Positions 1 through 6,231 of a stretch of DNA of 8,093 bases are shown here, in pieces. The notes under the pieces were generated by a model. That model ran no database searches and was not told where the DNA came from. It worked only from the letters and a program-made list of their open reading frames with translations. The stretch comes from an uncultured Halieaceae bacterium (GTDB lineage: Bacteria > Pseudomonadota > Gammaproteobacteria > Pseudomonadales > Halieaceae): contig CALINF010000249.1 of NCBI GenBank assembly GCA_938045215.1, positions 1 through 8,093 of the forward strand. Reading direction: 5' to 3'. A program made the translations under genes and the position numbers. Positions within the stretch are counted from its first letter, which is position 1, and the number at the start of each line of letters is the position of its first letter.

Positions 1-38
1 GAAACCACACCACCTGTGACGAAAACATAACGCGTCAT
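1..38 (-). CDS. pyrG: CTP synthase, N-terminal fragment (runs off left edge)
   Basis: Only the first 12 codons and two bases of the next are in the window. They read MTRYVFVTGGVV, which matches the almost invariant N-terminus of CTP synthases (MTxYIFVTGGVVSSLGKG), the start of the ATP-binding synthetase domain. The full enzyme aminates UTP to CTP using glutamine and ATP in the cytosol. The ATG is at 38-36 and is preceded by an AAAGG Shine-Dalgarno at 49-45 with a 6-base spacer, which supports this start. It lies 130 bases downstream of tilS on the same strand; the accA-tilS-pyrG order is familiar from Pseudomonas and relatives. The gene is too short here to judge integrity, but N-terminal identity plus synteny makes the call strong. 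Confidence 0.88.
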   Translation of the reverse strand, partial: MTRYVFVTGGVV

Positions 39-44
39 GAAAAG

Positions 45-49
45 CCTTT
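45..49 (-). promoter_or_regulatory. Ribosome binding site of pyrG
   Basis: AAAGG on the minus strand, 6 bases before the pyrG ATG. It is a partial match to the anti-Shine-Dalgarno complement. The rest of the tilS-pyrG gap (39-168) shows no convincing promoter or terminator; the only regular element is a 10-base palindrome AGAGCGCTCT at 99-108 with no loop. Confidence 0.55.
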
Positions 50-168
50 ATCTACGCTGTAGTTCTGGACATACAGATCTCGATGATTTCAACCCAAGAG
101 AGCGCTCTACGCCGACTCGAGACCTGTAAAAAGATGGGAAATCAGACTAACAGAAAGGCCCCGGGAGC

Positions 169-1524
169 TCAATCAGAACTGGCAACGGAATTTCGTTCCC
201 AATGCAGTTTCCAACCCCGGTTACCGGGCTCTGTGAGCGAATCAGAACACTCCCAAAGACCCCCGATAGAAACGATTTGGTCTCCCCTCTTGAGCAAGGG
301 TATACGATCGCGCCACCAGGGCGGGATTCCACTCTCCTGCAGCCATTGCTTGAGGCTGACACTGTGAGCTCGCCCATCAGGACGGCAGCGTTCGCCTCCG
401 CGTCGAAAGTCGATCATCAACTCGCCCGCCACAGCGATAGCGTTGTCATTGTCTGCATCGCATTCAGCAGTCAGACCTACCCGGCCGACCCCGGCGATCT
501 CGATCCACTGATCTGGAAGCATGGATTGAGGATCAGGGGTAACCCAGTCTTTCGCAGGCGCCAGAAATACGCCATCACGATAGCGTCGCAGCGTGAAAAT
601 GCGGGTGGTCAGGACCGGGGCCGCATTGTCAGCAGCGGCAAACAACTGCCTGACGAACTCCACCAGCGCGGACTCGTCGGGCATCTGCAGTCCCCTCTCA
701 CGTAACCAGCGGCGCACCACCTGGCGCGCGCTCGCAGGCGTCCTGCAAGTCAGGCTCGCCACGCGAAATCCAGGATCGCGCATGATCGTATATACCGTGT
801 CCAGTGGCTCATCACCACCTTCGAGCTCTTGTGCCGCTTCGCCCAAATGACGCGCTGCACGCGTAACCGTTTGACGATACTCTGGCCAGCGCTCCGCTAA
901 CTGGGGTAGCACCTGCCCTCGCAAATAGTTACGGTCCAGCTGCTCGTCCCTGTTTGATGGATCTTCAACCCAGTCAAGCTGGCACCGACGCGCATAGTCG
1001 ACCAGTTGGGCTCGAGACCATACCAATAGAGGGCGCTCGAGCCGCCCGCGACCCAACTCACGTGATGCGGGCATGGCGGCTAGGCCCTGCAAACCAGCGC
1101 CACGCAGCAACCTCAGCAAAAAGGTTTCGACCTGGTCATCCTGATGGTGCCCCATGAACAGAATGTCTCCCGCCTCCAGCAGGGATTCAAACGCTGCATA
1201 CCGGGCTCGCCGCGCGGCGGCCTCGGGACCATCACCATCATCAATGACATCCACCACTGGCTCCACCAGATCGACTCCCCACGCGTGGCAAACTTCGCGA
1301 CAATGCCGCTGCCATGACGCGGATGGCGCCTGCAACTGGTGATTAACATGAACAGCAGTCAGCCTTGGAGTCGACTGCGGGTGAGCGCGACAGAATTCGT
1401 TAAGCAAGTGCAGGAGCACCGTGGAATCACAGCCTCCACTGAACGCCACATACCAGCGACGCGCAGCCGCAAGCGGCTGCAAAAAATCAGTAAGAGAGTC
1501 GGGACTGAGGGCTTGTTCTGGCAT
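169..1524 (-). CDS. tilS: tRNA(Ile)-lysidine synthase TilS
   Basis: This cytosolic enzyme ligates lysine to C34 of the CAU-anticodon tRNA-Ile using ATP. The product, lysidine, lets the tRNA read AUA codons and be charged with isoleucine. The 451-residue protein is close to the E. coli length (about 432). The N-type ATP-pyrophosphatase P-loop is SGGCDS at residues 29-34, followed by HVNHQLQ (59-65), HHQDDQVET (126-134) and EDPSNRDEQLDRNYLR (187-202). The C-terminal TilS domain carries FRRGGERCRP (373-382) and a PPWWRDRIPLL stretch (401-411), as in two-domain gammaproteobacterial TilS. The start at 1524 lies 32 bases after the distal accA stop, with no good Shine-Dalgarno, so its translation may depend on ribosomes arriving from accA. 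The stop is TGA. Normally essential. Confidence 0.95.
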   Translation of the reverse strand: MPEQALSPDSLTDFLQPLAAARRWYVAFSGGCDSTVLLHLLNEFCRAHPQSTPRLTAVHVNHQLQAPSASWQRHCREVCHAWGVDLVEPVVDVIDDGDGPEAAARRARYAAFESLLEAGDILFMGHHQDDQVETFLLRLLRGAGLQGLAAMPASRELGRGRLERPLLVWSRAQLVDYARRCQLDWVEDPSNRDEQLDRNYLRGQVLPQLAERWPEYRQTVTRAARHLGEAAQELEGGDEPLDTVYTIMRDPGFRVASLTCRTPASARQVVRRWLRERGLQMPDESALVEFVRQLFAAADNAAPVLTTRIFTLRRYRDGVFLAPAKDWVTPDPQSMLPDQWIEIAGVGRVGLTAECDADNDNAIAVAGELMIDFRRGGERCRPDGRAHSVSLKQWLQESGIPPWWRDRIPLLKRGDQIVSIGGLWECSDSLTEPGNRGWKLHWERNSVASSD

Positions 1525-1527
1525 CGT

Positions 1528-1544
1528 CCGGGCGTCTATCCCGG
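1528..1544 (-). repeat. Small inverted repeat just before the tilS start
   Basis: The arms CCGGG and CCCGG enclose a 7-base loop on the minus strand. The structure ends 3 bases before the tilS ATG, so in mRNA it would cover the place where a Shine-Dalgarno should be. It fills most of the 32-base accA-tilS gap. It is only 5 bp but all G-C, so it could form. A role in restraining tilS translation is inference; chance is a real alternative. Confidence 0.35.
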
Positions 1545-1556
1545 TGGTAAATCGGG

Positions 1557-1703
1557 CTAATTGCCGTACGACATCAAACGCGCATAGCGCTTGTTCAGCA
1601 TATCTTCCAGCGGCAGGCTTTCAAGCTGGTCCAATTGCTCAATGATATGCGACCTGATGCGCTCCGCCATCAGTTCAGGGTTGCGATGAGCACCACCGAG
1701 AGG
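1557..1703 (-). pseudogene. accA: Stranded C-terminal 48 codons of accA beyond an in-frame amber stop
   Basis: Reading on in the accA frame past the TAG at 1706-1704 gives 48 sense codons and then a second TAG at 1559-1557. They start PLGGAHRNPELMAERI and end KRYARLMSYGN. E. coli AccA ends with the same pattern (PEPLGGAHRNPE near its C-terminus, and RYQRLMSYGYA at the end), so this is genuine AccA sequence and not a chance extension. The amber falls where AccA usually has Glu before the Pro-Leu-Gly-Gly motif, so one GAG-to-TAG change explains it. No frameshift is present. Coding character is fully kept, which implies that the stop is very recent, an error, or read through. With it, the product would be 315 residues, normal for AccA. 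Confidence 0.85.
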
Positions 1704-2504
1704 CTATTCAATGGTAGCGTCGACAATACCCAGATCCTGTAGAATCGTAGAGGTAACCCCCATAGCCTGCGCCGCGTCCGGGGCATTCTCCGAGCTCTTC
1801 CAGATTATGTTGGCACACCCCTCGGGTGAGATAACAAAATAGGTGGAGTATTCAAGCATCGCCAGATGATCCCCAACACCAATACCCAGTGCACCACCTG
1901 AACTACCCTCGCCGATGACAATGCATACAATCGGCGTCGCCAGCCGAGACATCACTGCCAGATTCTGGGCAATAGACTCGCTGATACCACGTTCTTCCGA
2001 GTCGATACCAGGATATGCTCCCGGGGTGTCAATCAAGGTCACTACAGGCATCTTGAAGCGCTCCGCCATCTCCATCAATCGTAACGCCTTGCGATACCCT
2101 TCCGGTTTGGGCATGCCAAAATTACGCAGCACCTTGTCTTTCACCGCTCGACCTTTTTCCTGCCCGATGACCATCACGGGGCGATCGTCCAGTCGTGCAA
2201 CCCCGCCGACGATAGCTCTGTCATCGCCGAAATGTCTGTCGCCATGCAGTTCATCGAACTCACTGAAAATGCGCGGAATGTAGTCGAGGCTGTAGGGGCG
2301 CAGCGGGTGACGGGCTACTTTTACAATATCCCAGGCGCTGAGGTTTGAGTAAATCTTCTCGGTCAGCTTGGTACTCTTCTGTTTCAGGGTGTCGATTTCC
2401 TGGCTGATATTAATTTCAGCATCGGATCCCACCAACTGCAGCTCTTCGATCTTAACTTCAAGCTCAGCAATGGGTTGTTCGAAATCGAGATAATTGGGGT
2501 TCAT
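1704..2504 (-). CDS. accA: Acetyl-CoA carboxylase carboxyltransferase subunit alpha, truncated by an amber codon
   Basis: AccA pairs with AccD to transfer carboxyl from carboxybiotin on AccB to acetyl-CoA, making malonyl-CoA for fatty acids. The frame encodes 266 residues against about 315-319 for the family. Helical N-terminus (residues 5-50) is followed by the crotonase-like fold: ARHPLRPYSLDYI (64-76), ELHGDRHFGDD (85-95), FGMPKPEGYRKALRLM (129-144), IDTPGAYPG (158-166), the oxyanion-loop region IGEGSSGGALGIGVGD (197-212) and STYFVISPEGCANIIWKS (220-237). It stops at TIE-TAG, just before the conserved PLGGAHRN segment. The ATG at 2504-2502 matches the usual N-terminus (NYLDFEQPIAEL); its Shine-Dalgarno is weak. 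oadB ends 104 bases upstream; tilS follows. Truncation would remove the C-terminal helices, and I cannot say whether the shorter protein works. Confidence 0.9.
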   Translation of the reverse strand: MNPNYLDFEQPIAELEVKIEELQLVGSDAEINISQEIDTLKQKSTKLTEKIYSNLSAWDIVKVARHPLRPYSLDYIPRIFSEFDELHGDRHFGDDRAIVGGVARLDDRPVMVIGQEKGRAVKDKVLRNFGMPKPEGYRKALRLMEMAERFKMPVVTLIDTPGAYPGIDSEERGISESIAQNLAVMSRLATPIVCIVIGEGSSGGALGIGVGDHLAMLEYSTYFVISPEGCANIIWKSSENAPDAAQAMGVTSTILQDLGIVDATIE

Positions 2505-2536
2505 GGGCGTGACAACTCGCTAATGAGATGGCCCAC

Positions 2537-2566
2537 AGTGTACAAAAATATGTTGCGCGCTACCAA
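2537..2566 (-). promoter_or_regulatory. Possible sigma-70 promoter for accA
   Basis: On the minus strand a -35-like TTGGTA (2566-2561) and a -10-like TACACT (2542-2537) are separated by 18 bases, each matching consensus at 4 of 6 positions. The transcript would begin about 25 bases before the accA ATG. It lies in the 104-base oadB-accA gap, after the hairpin at the oadB end, so accA-tilS-pyrG could be transcribed independently of oadGAB. The evidence is pattern matching only. Confidence 0.35.
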
Positions 2567-2599
2567 TAAGCGCAGGAACTAACTGTCGGCCTTTTTGAG

Positions 2600-2618
2600 G
2601 GGAGGCGACTAGCCTCCC
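2600..2618 (-). terminator. GC-rich hairpin overlapping the oadB stop codon
   Basis: A perfect 7-bp inverted repeat, GGGAGGC and GCCTCCC, flanks a 5-base loop. The left arm lies in the last oadB codons and the TAG stop (2611-2609) straddles the loop. On the minus strand the stem is followed by CTCAAAAAGG, with no T-run, so it is not a standard intrinsic terminator. It may be a 3'-end stabiliser, a partial or Rho-assisted terminator, or a processing site separating oadGAB from accA. Confidence 0.4.
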
Positions 2619-3913
2619 ACAAGACTTATCATGACGCCCGCCGCTACCGCCGAGCCGATCACACCGGCCACGTTGGGGCCCATCGCATGCATCAGCAGAA
2701 AGTTATGTGGATTGGACTCCAGACCGACCTTGTTACTTACACGTGCCGCCATGGGCACTGCTGACACCCCGGCTGAGCCAATCAACGGATTGATCGGCGT
2801 ACTACCAAAACGATTCATTAACTTGGCGATCAGGACACCGGCGGCGGTTCCAATTGCAAACGCAACGATACCAAGGCTCAAAATTCCCAATGTGTTGAGA
2901 TCGAGGAACTTGTCTGCCACCAGCTTGGAGCCGACCGAGAGACCCAGAAATATCGTCGTGATATTGATCAACGCATTCTGGGCAGTGTCACTCAGCCGAT
3001 CCACCACTCCAGACTCCTTCATGAGATTGCCCAGACAGAACATGCCCAGCAGCGGAGCGGCAGCTGGAAGTAGCAGCGCAACCAGAATCAACAGTAACAA
3101 TGGGAACACGATTTTCTCACGCCGCGATACCGGTCTTAACTGCACCATCTCGATCTTACGCTCAGCCTCAGTGGTCAACGCTCGCATAATGGGTGGTTGA
3201 ATCATCGGCACGAGCGCCATGTAGGAATACGCAGCTACTGCTATCGGGCCTAAAAGATCGGGGGCGAGCATACTGGACACATAGATGGCGGTAGGGCCAT
3301 CAGCGCCGCCGATAATGCCAATAGCCGCCGCATCGGCCAGAGAAAAGTCCATCCATCCTATCGATGTCATGCCCACGGCACCCAATACAGTCGCAAAGAT
3401 ACCAAATTGTGCTGCCGCACCCAGAAACAGGGTTTTGGGATTAGCCAATAATGGGCCGAAATCTGTCATGGCACCCACTCCCATGAAGATCACCAGGGGC
3501 GCGATACCACTGGCGATTGCTACGGAGTAAAAGTTATAGAGTATTCCGTTGGTGTAGCCCGCATCGGCGACAAGGTGCTCCGCCAGCAGTCGGGTTGACG
3601 CGTCTGAGTGCGCATAGGCCCCCACCAGACCCTTGATTGAATCCTCTGCCGATGACTGCAGCACCGATGCCAGCTCAGTCAATAACTGTACATCTCCTGC
3701 ATGCAGGGCATTTTCGAACGCTGAATAGGCCAGGCCAGCACCCGGAATATTGGCAAGAATGCCACCAAAACCAATGGGCACCAGTAGAAGAGGTTCGAAG
3801 CGCTTTTTAATCGCAAGAAACAGCAAACCCAGACCAATAACAATCATCAGGCACTGGCCTGACGTCATCTGGGCCAGACCTGAACTCGCCCATAGCTGCA
3901 GAAGGTTATTCAT
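2609..3913 (-). CDS. oadB: Sodium-pumping oxaloacetate decarboxylase, beta subunit
   Basis: OadB is the inner-membrane subunit that decarboxylates the carboxybiotin on OadA and exports Na+. The protein has 434 residues (Klebsiella OadB is about 433) and many hydrophobic segments, for example around 22-36, 130-150, 166-186, 268-292 and 342-366. Residues known to matter for Na+ coupling in Klebsiella appear here with a +2 offset: Asp205 in GGADGPTAIY (202-211), Tyr231 in AAYSYMALVP, Asn375, Gly379 and Ser384 in NPLIGSAGVSAVPMAAR (375-391), and Arg391. The C-terminal HAMGPNVAGVIGSA is also typical. The gene starts 4 bases after the oadA TGA with no clear Shine-Dalgarno, suggesting translational coupling. 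The stop is TAG. Function looks intact. Confidence 0.96.
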   Translation of the reverse strand: MNNLLQLWASSGLAQMTSGQCLMIVIGLGLLFLAIKKRFEPLLLVPIGFGGILANIPGAGLAYSAFENALHAGDVQLLTELASVLQSSAEDSIKGLVGAYAHSDASTRLLAEHLVADAGYTNGILYNFYSVAIASGIAPLVIFMGVGAMTDFGPLLANPKTLFLGAAAQFGIFATVLGAVGMTSIGWMDFSLADAAAIGIIGGADGPTAIYVSSMLAPDLLGPIAVAAYSYMALVPMIQPPIMRALTTEAERKIEMVQLRPVSRREKIVFPLLLLILVALLLPAAAPLLGMFCLGNLMKESGVVDRLSDTAQNALINITTIFLGLSVGSKLVADKFLDLNTLGILSLGIVAFAIGTAAGVLIAKLMNRFGSTPINPLIGSAGVSAVPMAARVSNKVGLESNPHNFLLMHAMGPNVAGVIGSAVAAGVMISLVGG

Positions 3914-3917
3914 ACGA

Positions 3918-5741
3918 TCAGGCGAACGTCACGAGCACATCGCCAACCGATACCGAATCGCCGACCGCAACCTCTACACTGACTATCTCGCCATCGTGCG
4001 GCGCGCGCACCTCGGTTTCCATCTTCATCGCCTCAAGAATCAAAATAACATCTCCCGCGGCCACGCTCTCACCAGCCGCCACATGCACGGCAAAAATATT
4101 TCCGGCCAGGGGTGCCGGCAGGGGCTCTCCACTGCTTGATCCGCCCCCCTCCCCTGCAACCGCAGGTGCTGTTGCAGGCGTACCTCCCGAAGCGCTGGTA
4201 ATGTTGTCGATATGCCCACCTTGCGCTACATCTACGACATATTGCTTGCCGTTAACCGTTACCGTGTAGGTGGCAGCGCCATCCTCCGGGGTAGGCGCGC
4301 TGGCTGACGCAGCCTCAGCGGCTGTCGGCGCCACCTTCAACCCAGGAGCCGGCTCGAATGCCGCGGGATTACCACGGTTTTCCATAAACTTAAGTCCGAT
4401 CTGTGGAAACAGGGCATAGGTCAGCACATCATCTACCTCACCGTCACCCGCTGTCAGCTTTACACCTTTCTCCTGCGCCAGCGCGTGCAGCTCTTCAGTC
4501 AACGACTGCATCTCCGGTGCCAGCAGATCGGCGGGGCGGCACGTGACAGGTTCTTCACCTTGTAGCACCCGCGCGCGCAGATCCTTGTTCACAGGAGCGG
4601 GGGTCGCACCGTACTCACCACGCAATACACCGGCAGTTTCCTTGGAGATCGACTTGTAGCGCTCTCCAGTCAACACATTGATGACCGATTGGGTACCTAC
4701 TATCTGTGATGTGGGAGTCACGAGCGGAATATAGCCTAAGTCTTCGCGTACGCGGGGAATCTCCTCAAGCACCTCATCCATCTTATCCGCAGCGCCCTGC
4801 TCTTTTAGCTGACTTTCCATGTTAGTCAGCATACCGCCAGGCACCTGAGCCAACAGAATACGAGCATCCACACCACGCAGCGACCCTTCGAACGACTGGT
4901 ACTTCTTGCGCACACCGCGGAAGTAAGTGGCGATCTCATCAAGCCTGGCAATATTGAGACCGGTGTCACGCTCAGTACCTTCGAGAATGGCTACCACCGT
5001 CTCGGTAGGCGAATGCCCATACGTCATCGACATAGACGAGATAGAGGTGTCTACATTGTCTATCCCTGCTTCTACACATTTGAGTATCGTGGCCGTCGAC
5101 AACCCGGTGGTCGCGTGGCAATGCAGGTGGATGGGGATACTGCAGGACTCCTTGAGACGCTTGACCAGCTGATGGCCAACGTAGGGACGCAAGAGGCCGG
5201 CCATATCCTTGATCGCAATTGAATCAGCACCCATATCCTCGATTCGCTTGCCCTGCTCCACCCAGGTCTCAATATTGTGTACGGGGCTGAGGGTATACGA
5301 GATAGTGCCCTGGGCATGCTTACCCACCTGTTTGACTGCCCGCAGAGCAACATCAATATTGCGCATGTCATTCATCGCATCAAACACTCTAAACACATCA
5401 ATGCCATTGACCGCCGCTCGTTCGACAAACTTGGCGACCACATCGTCGGCGTAGTGACGATAGCCCAGTATATTCTGGCCCCTGAACAGCATCTGCTGCG
5501 GCGTTTTGGGCATGACTTTCTTGAGTTCGCGTATACGCTCCCAGGGGTCTTCACCCAGATACCGTATACAGGCATCGAAGGTGGCTCCGCCCCAGGACTC
5601 CAACGACCAGAAACCCACATCATCCAGTGCCGCTGCAATAGGTAACATATCGTCCAGCCGCAGCCGTGTTGCAAACAGGGACTGATGCGCATCTCGCAAA
5701 ACTACGTCTGTAATGCCTAGCGGCTTGTTCGCATCCTGCAT
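3918..5741 (-). CDS. oadA: Oxaloacetate decarboxylase alpha subunit (carboxyltransferase and biotin carrier)
   Basis: OadA moves the C4 carboxyl of oxaloacetate onto its own biotin, leaving pyruvate; OadB then releases CO2. It is a peripheral protein docked on the membrane by OadG. Length is 607 residues. The TIM-barrel carboxyltransferase (about 1-290) keeps the metal ligands Asp17 (LRDAHQS), His207 and His209 (HLHCHATTG) and the catalytic Lys178 (IKDMAGLL). The conserved PYC/OADA domain follows (about 300-460, with VGTQSVINVLTGERYK). An Ala/Pro/Gly-rich linker (about 465-545) leads to the biotinyl domain with EAMKMET, biotinylated Lys573, 34 residues from the C-terminus. The ATG has GAGGA 8 bases upstream. 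No key residue is missing. Pyruvate carboxylase subunit B is the nearest alternative, but adjacent oadG and oadB decide it. Confidence 0.97.
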   Translation of the reverse strand: MQDANKPLGITDVVLRDAHQSLFATRLRLDDMLPIAAALDDVGFWSLESWGGATFDACIRYLGEDPWERIRELKKVMPKTPQQMLFRGQNILGYRHYADDVVAKFVERAAVNGIDVFRVFDAMNDMRNIDVALRAVKQVGKHAQGTISYTLSPVHNIETWVEQGKRIEDMGADSIAIKDMAGLLRPYVGHQLVKRLKESCSIPIHLHCHATTGLSTATILKCVEAGIDNVDTSISSMSMTYGHSPTETVVAILEGTERDTGLNIARLDEIATYFRGVRKKYQSFEGSLRGVDARILLAQVPGGMLTNMESQLKEQGAADKMDEVLEEIPRVREDLGYIPLVTPTSQIVGTQSVINVLTGERYKSISKETAGVLRGEYGATPAPVNKDLRARVLQGEEPVTCRPADLLAPEMQSLTEELHALAQEKGVKLTAGDGEVDDVLTYALFPQIGLKFMENRGNPAAFEPAPGLKVAPTAAEAASASAPTPEDGAATYTVTVNGKQYVVDVAQGGHIDNITSASGGTPATAPAVAGEGGGSSSGEPLPAPLAGNIFAVHVAAGESVAAGDVILILEAMKMETEVRAPHDGEIVSVEVAVGDSVSVGDVLVTFA

Positions 5742-5749
5742 GGAAAACG

Positions 5750-5754
5750 TCCTC
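5750..5754 (-). promoter_or_regulatory. Ribosome binding site of oadA
   Basis: GAGGA on the minus strand, 8 bases before the oadA ATG (5741-5739). It is the clearest Shine-Dalgarno in the operon, in keeping with a need for more OadA than its neighbours, although that reading is inference. Confidence 0.7.
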
Positions 5755-5770
5755 GTGGTTTATGTCGTCG

Positions 5771-5787
5771 TGTTGGCCTGGCCAACA
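5771..5787. repeat. Perfect dyad in the oadG-oadA spacer
   Basis: TGTTGGCC, one central base, then GGCCAACA form a perfect 8+8 inverted repeat. It lies in the 76-base gap between oadG (ends 5818) and oadA (starts 5741), 16 bases upstream of the oadA Shine-Dalgarno on the transcript. As DNA it resembles a regulator half-site pair; as RNA it can fold into a 6-bp stem with a 5-base loop. No promoter is evident next to it. Function unknown. Confidence 0.5.
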
Positions 5788-5817
5788 GCTATTGGTCGCA
5801 AATACGGTTAAAGGGGA

Positions 5818-6054
5818 TTAGCGCGTGCGATGTTGATGCACTGCGGCCGAAATCACGGCGACCAGTTCCTCGTCCTGCTCGACGGGTGCGGTCTTGCGAG
5901 AAGCTCGACGAACCGGCAGTGGCTCTGGGAACAAGCGATTGACCGTTGTTGACATAACTGTCGTGCACACAACCAGCAGCGCTAAAAACACCACCACGCT
6001 GCCCATGCCATACAGCATTAACTCCAGACCCTGCGCTACGATATCGCTCTGCAT
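5818..6054 (-). CDS. oadG: Oxaloacetate decarboxylase gamma subunit (small membrane anchor)
   Basis: OadG is a small inner-membrane protein that holds the OadA-OadB complex together; in studied systems its soluble tail binds OadA and zinc. The frame gives 78 residues from ATG 6054-6052: a short N-terminal helix, one transmembrane segment (about 14-35, GMGSVVVFLALLVVCTTVM), a basic/Pro-rich linker (PEPLPVRRASRK) and an acidic-then-helical tail (EQDEELVAVISAAVHQHRTR). The AVISAAVH tail is typical of the family. A second in-frame ATG two codons upstream (6060) is possible, but AGGG at 6066-6063 lies 8 bases from the inner ATG and only 2 from the outer, so I prefer the inner. It is first in the oadGAB operon, the usual order. 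Sequence is weakly conserved in this family; position makes the call firm. Confidence 0.9.
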   Translation of the reverse strand: MQSDIVAQGLELMLYGMGSVVVFLALLVVCTTVMSTTVNRLFPEPLPVRRASRKTAPVEQDEELVAVISAAVHQHRTR

Positions 6055-6191
6055 CGCCATTACCCTGTCGTGCCAATTCCACCCATCATCCGCCTAGTGT
6101 AGATCAGGTGCGCCCCGACACGCTATTCCCGCATGCACGAATCTGCGAGCCGGGGGGCACTATTCACAGGTGCAACGGCGTCTATACACTC

Positions 6192-6197
6192 TATAAT
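6192..6197 (+). promoter_or_regulatory. Consensus -10 box of the dusC promoter
   Basis: A perfect TATAAT lies 34 bases before the chosen dusC ATG. The expected transcription start is near 6202-6206, giving a leader of roughly 26-30 bases. No good -35 is found at 16-18 bases (GTGCAA at 6170-6175 is the nearest; TTCACA at 6163-6168 is 23 bases away), so an activator or a strong -10 alone may carry it. Upstream in-frame ATGs at 6133 and 6196 would be outside this transcript. Confidence 0.55.
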
Positions 6198-6231
6198 GCG
6201 CACTCACACCACCAATGAACCGGATTTATCA

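Noticed and set aside
150..170. GC-rich stretch after tilS as its terminator
   Set aside because: No stable stem could be paired beyond short palindromes (CCCGGG, GAGCTC), and the following T-run is weak.
202..705. Plus-strand open frame of 167 codons opposite tilS
   Set aside because: It is antisense to a well-conserved gene and its product has no recognisable motif; the same applies to the frames at 1915-2283, 2631-3200, 5277-5645 and 7294-7710.
1704..1706. Genome-wide reassignment of UAG to an amino acid
   Set aside because: oadB also ends with TAG at its normal family length, and the distal accA stop is TAG, so UAG acts as a stop here. Only local readthrough or suppression remains possible.
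1896..1911. Ser at residue 201 in the AccA loop GEGSSGGAL, where E. coli has Gly, as a sign of decay
   Set aside because: From memory this position varies among AccA proteins, and the rest of the loop is intact, so it is not evidence of lost function by itself.
5789..6082. Minus-strand frame of 97 codons overlapping oadG
   Set aside because: It is out of frame with oadG, which has a clear transmembrane segment, expected length and operon position.
6096..6101. TACACT as a -10 box for oadG
   Set aside because: No -35-like hexamer was found at 16-18 bases, so I did not list it as a promoter.
6133..6231. N-terminal extension of DusC from ATG 6133
   Set aside because: The extra 33 residues do not resemble DusC N-termini and overlap the probable promoter.
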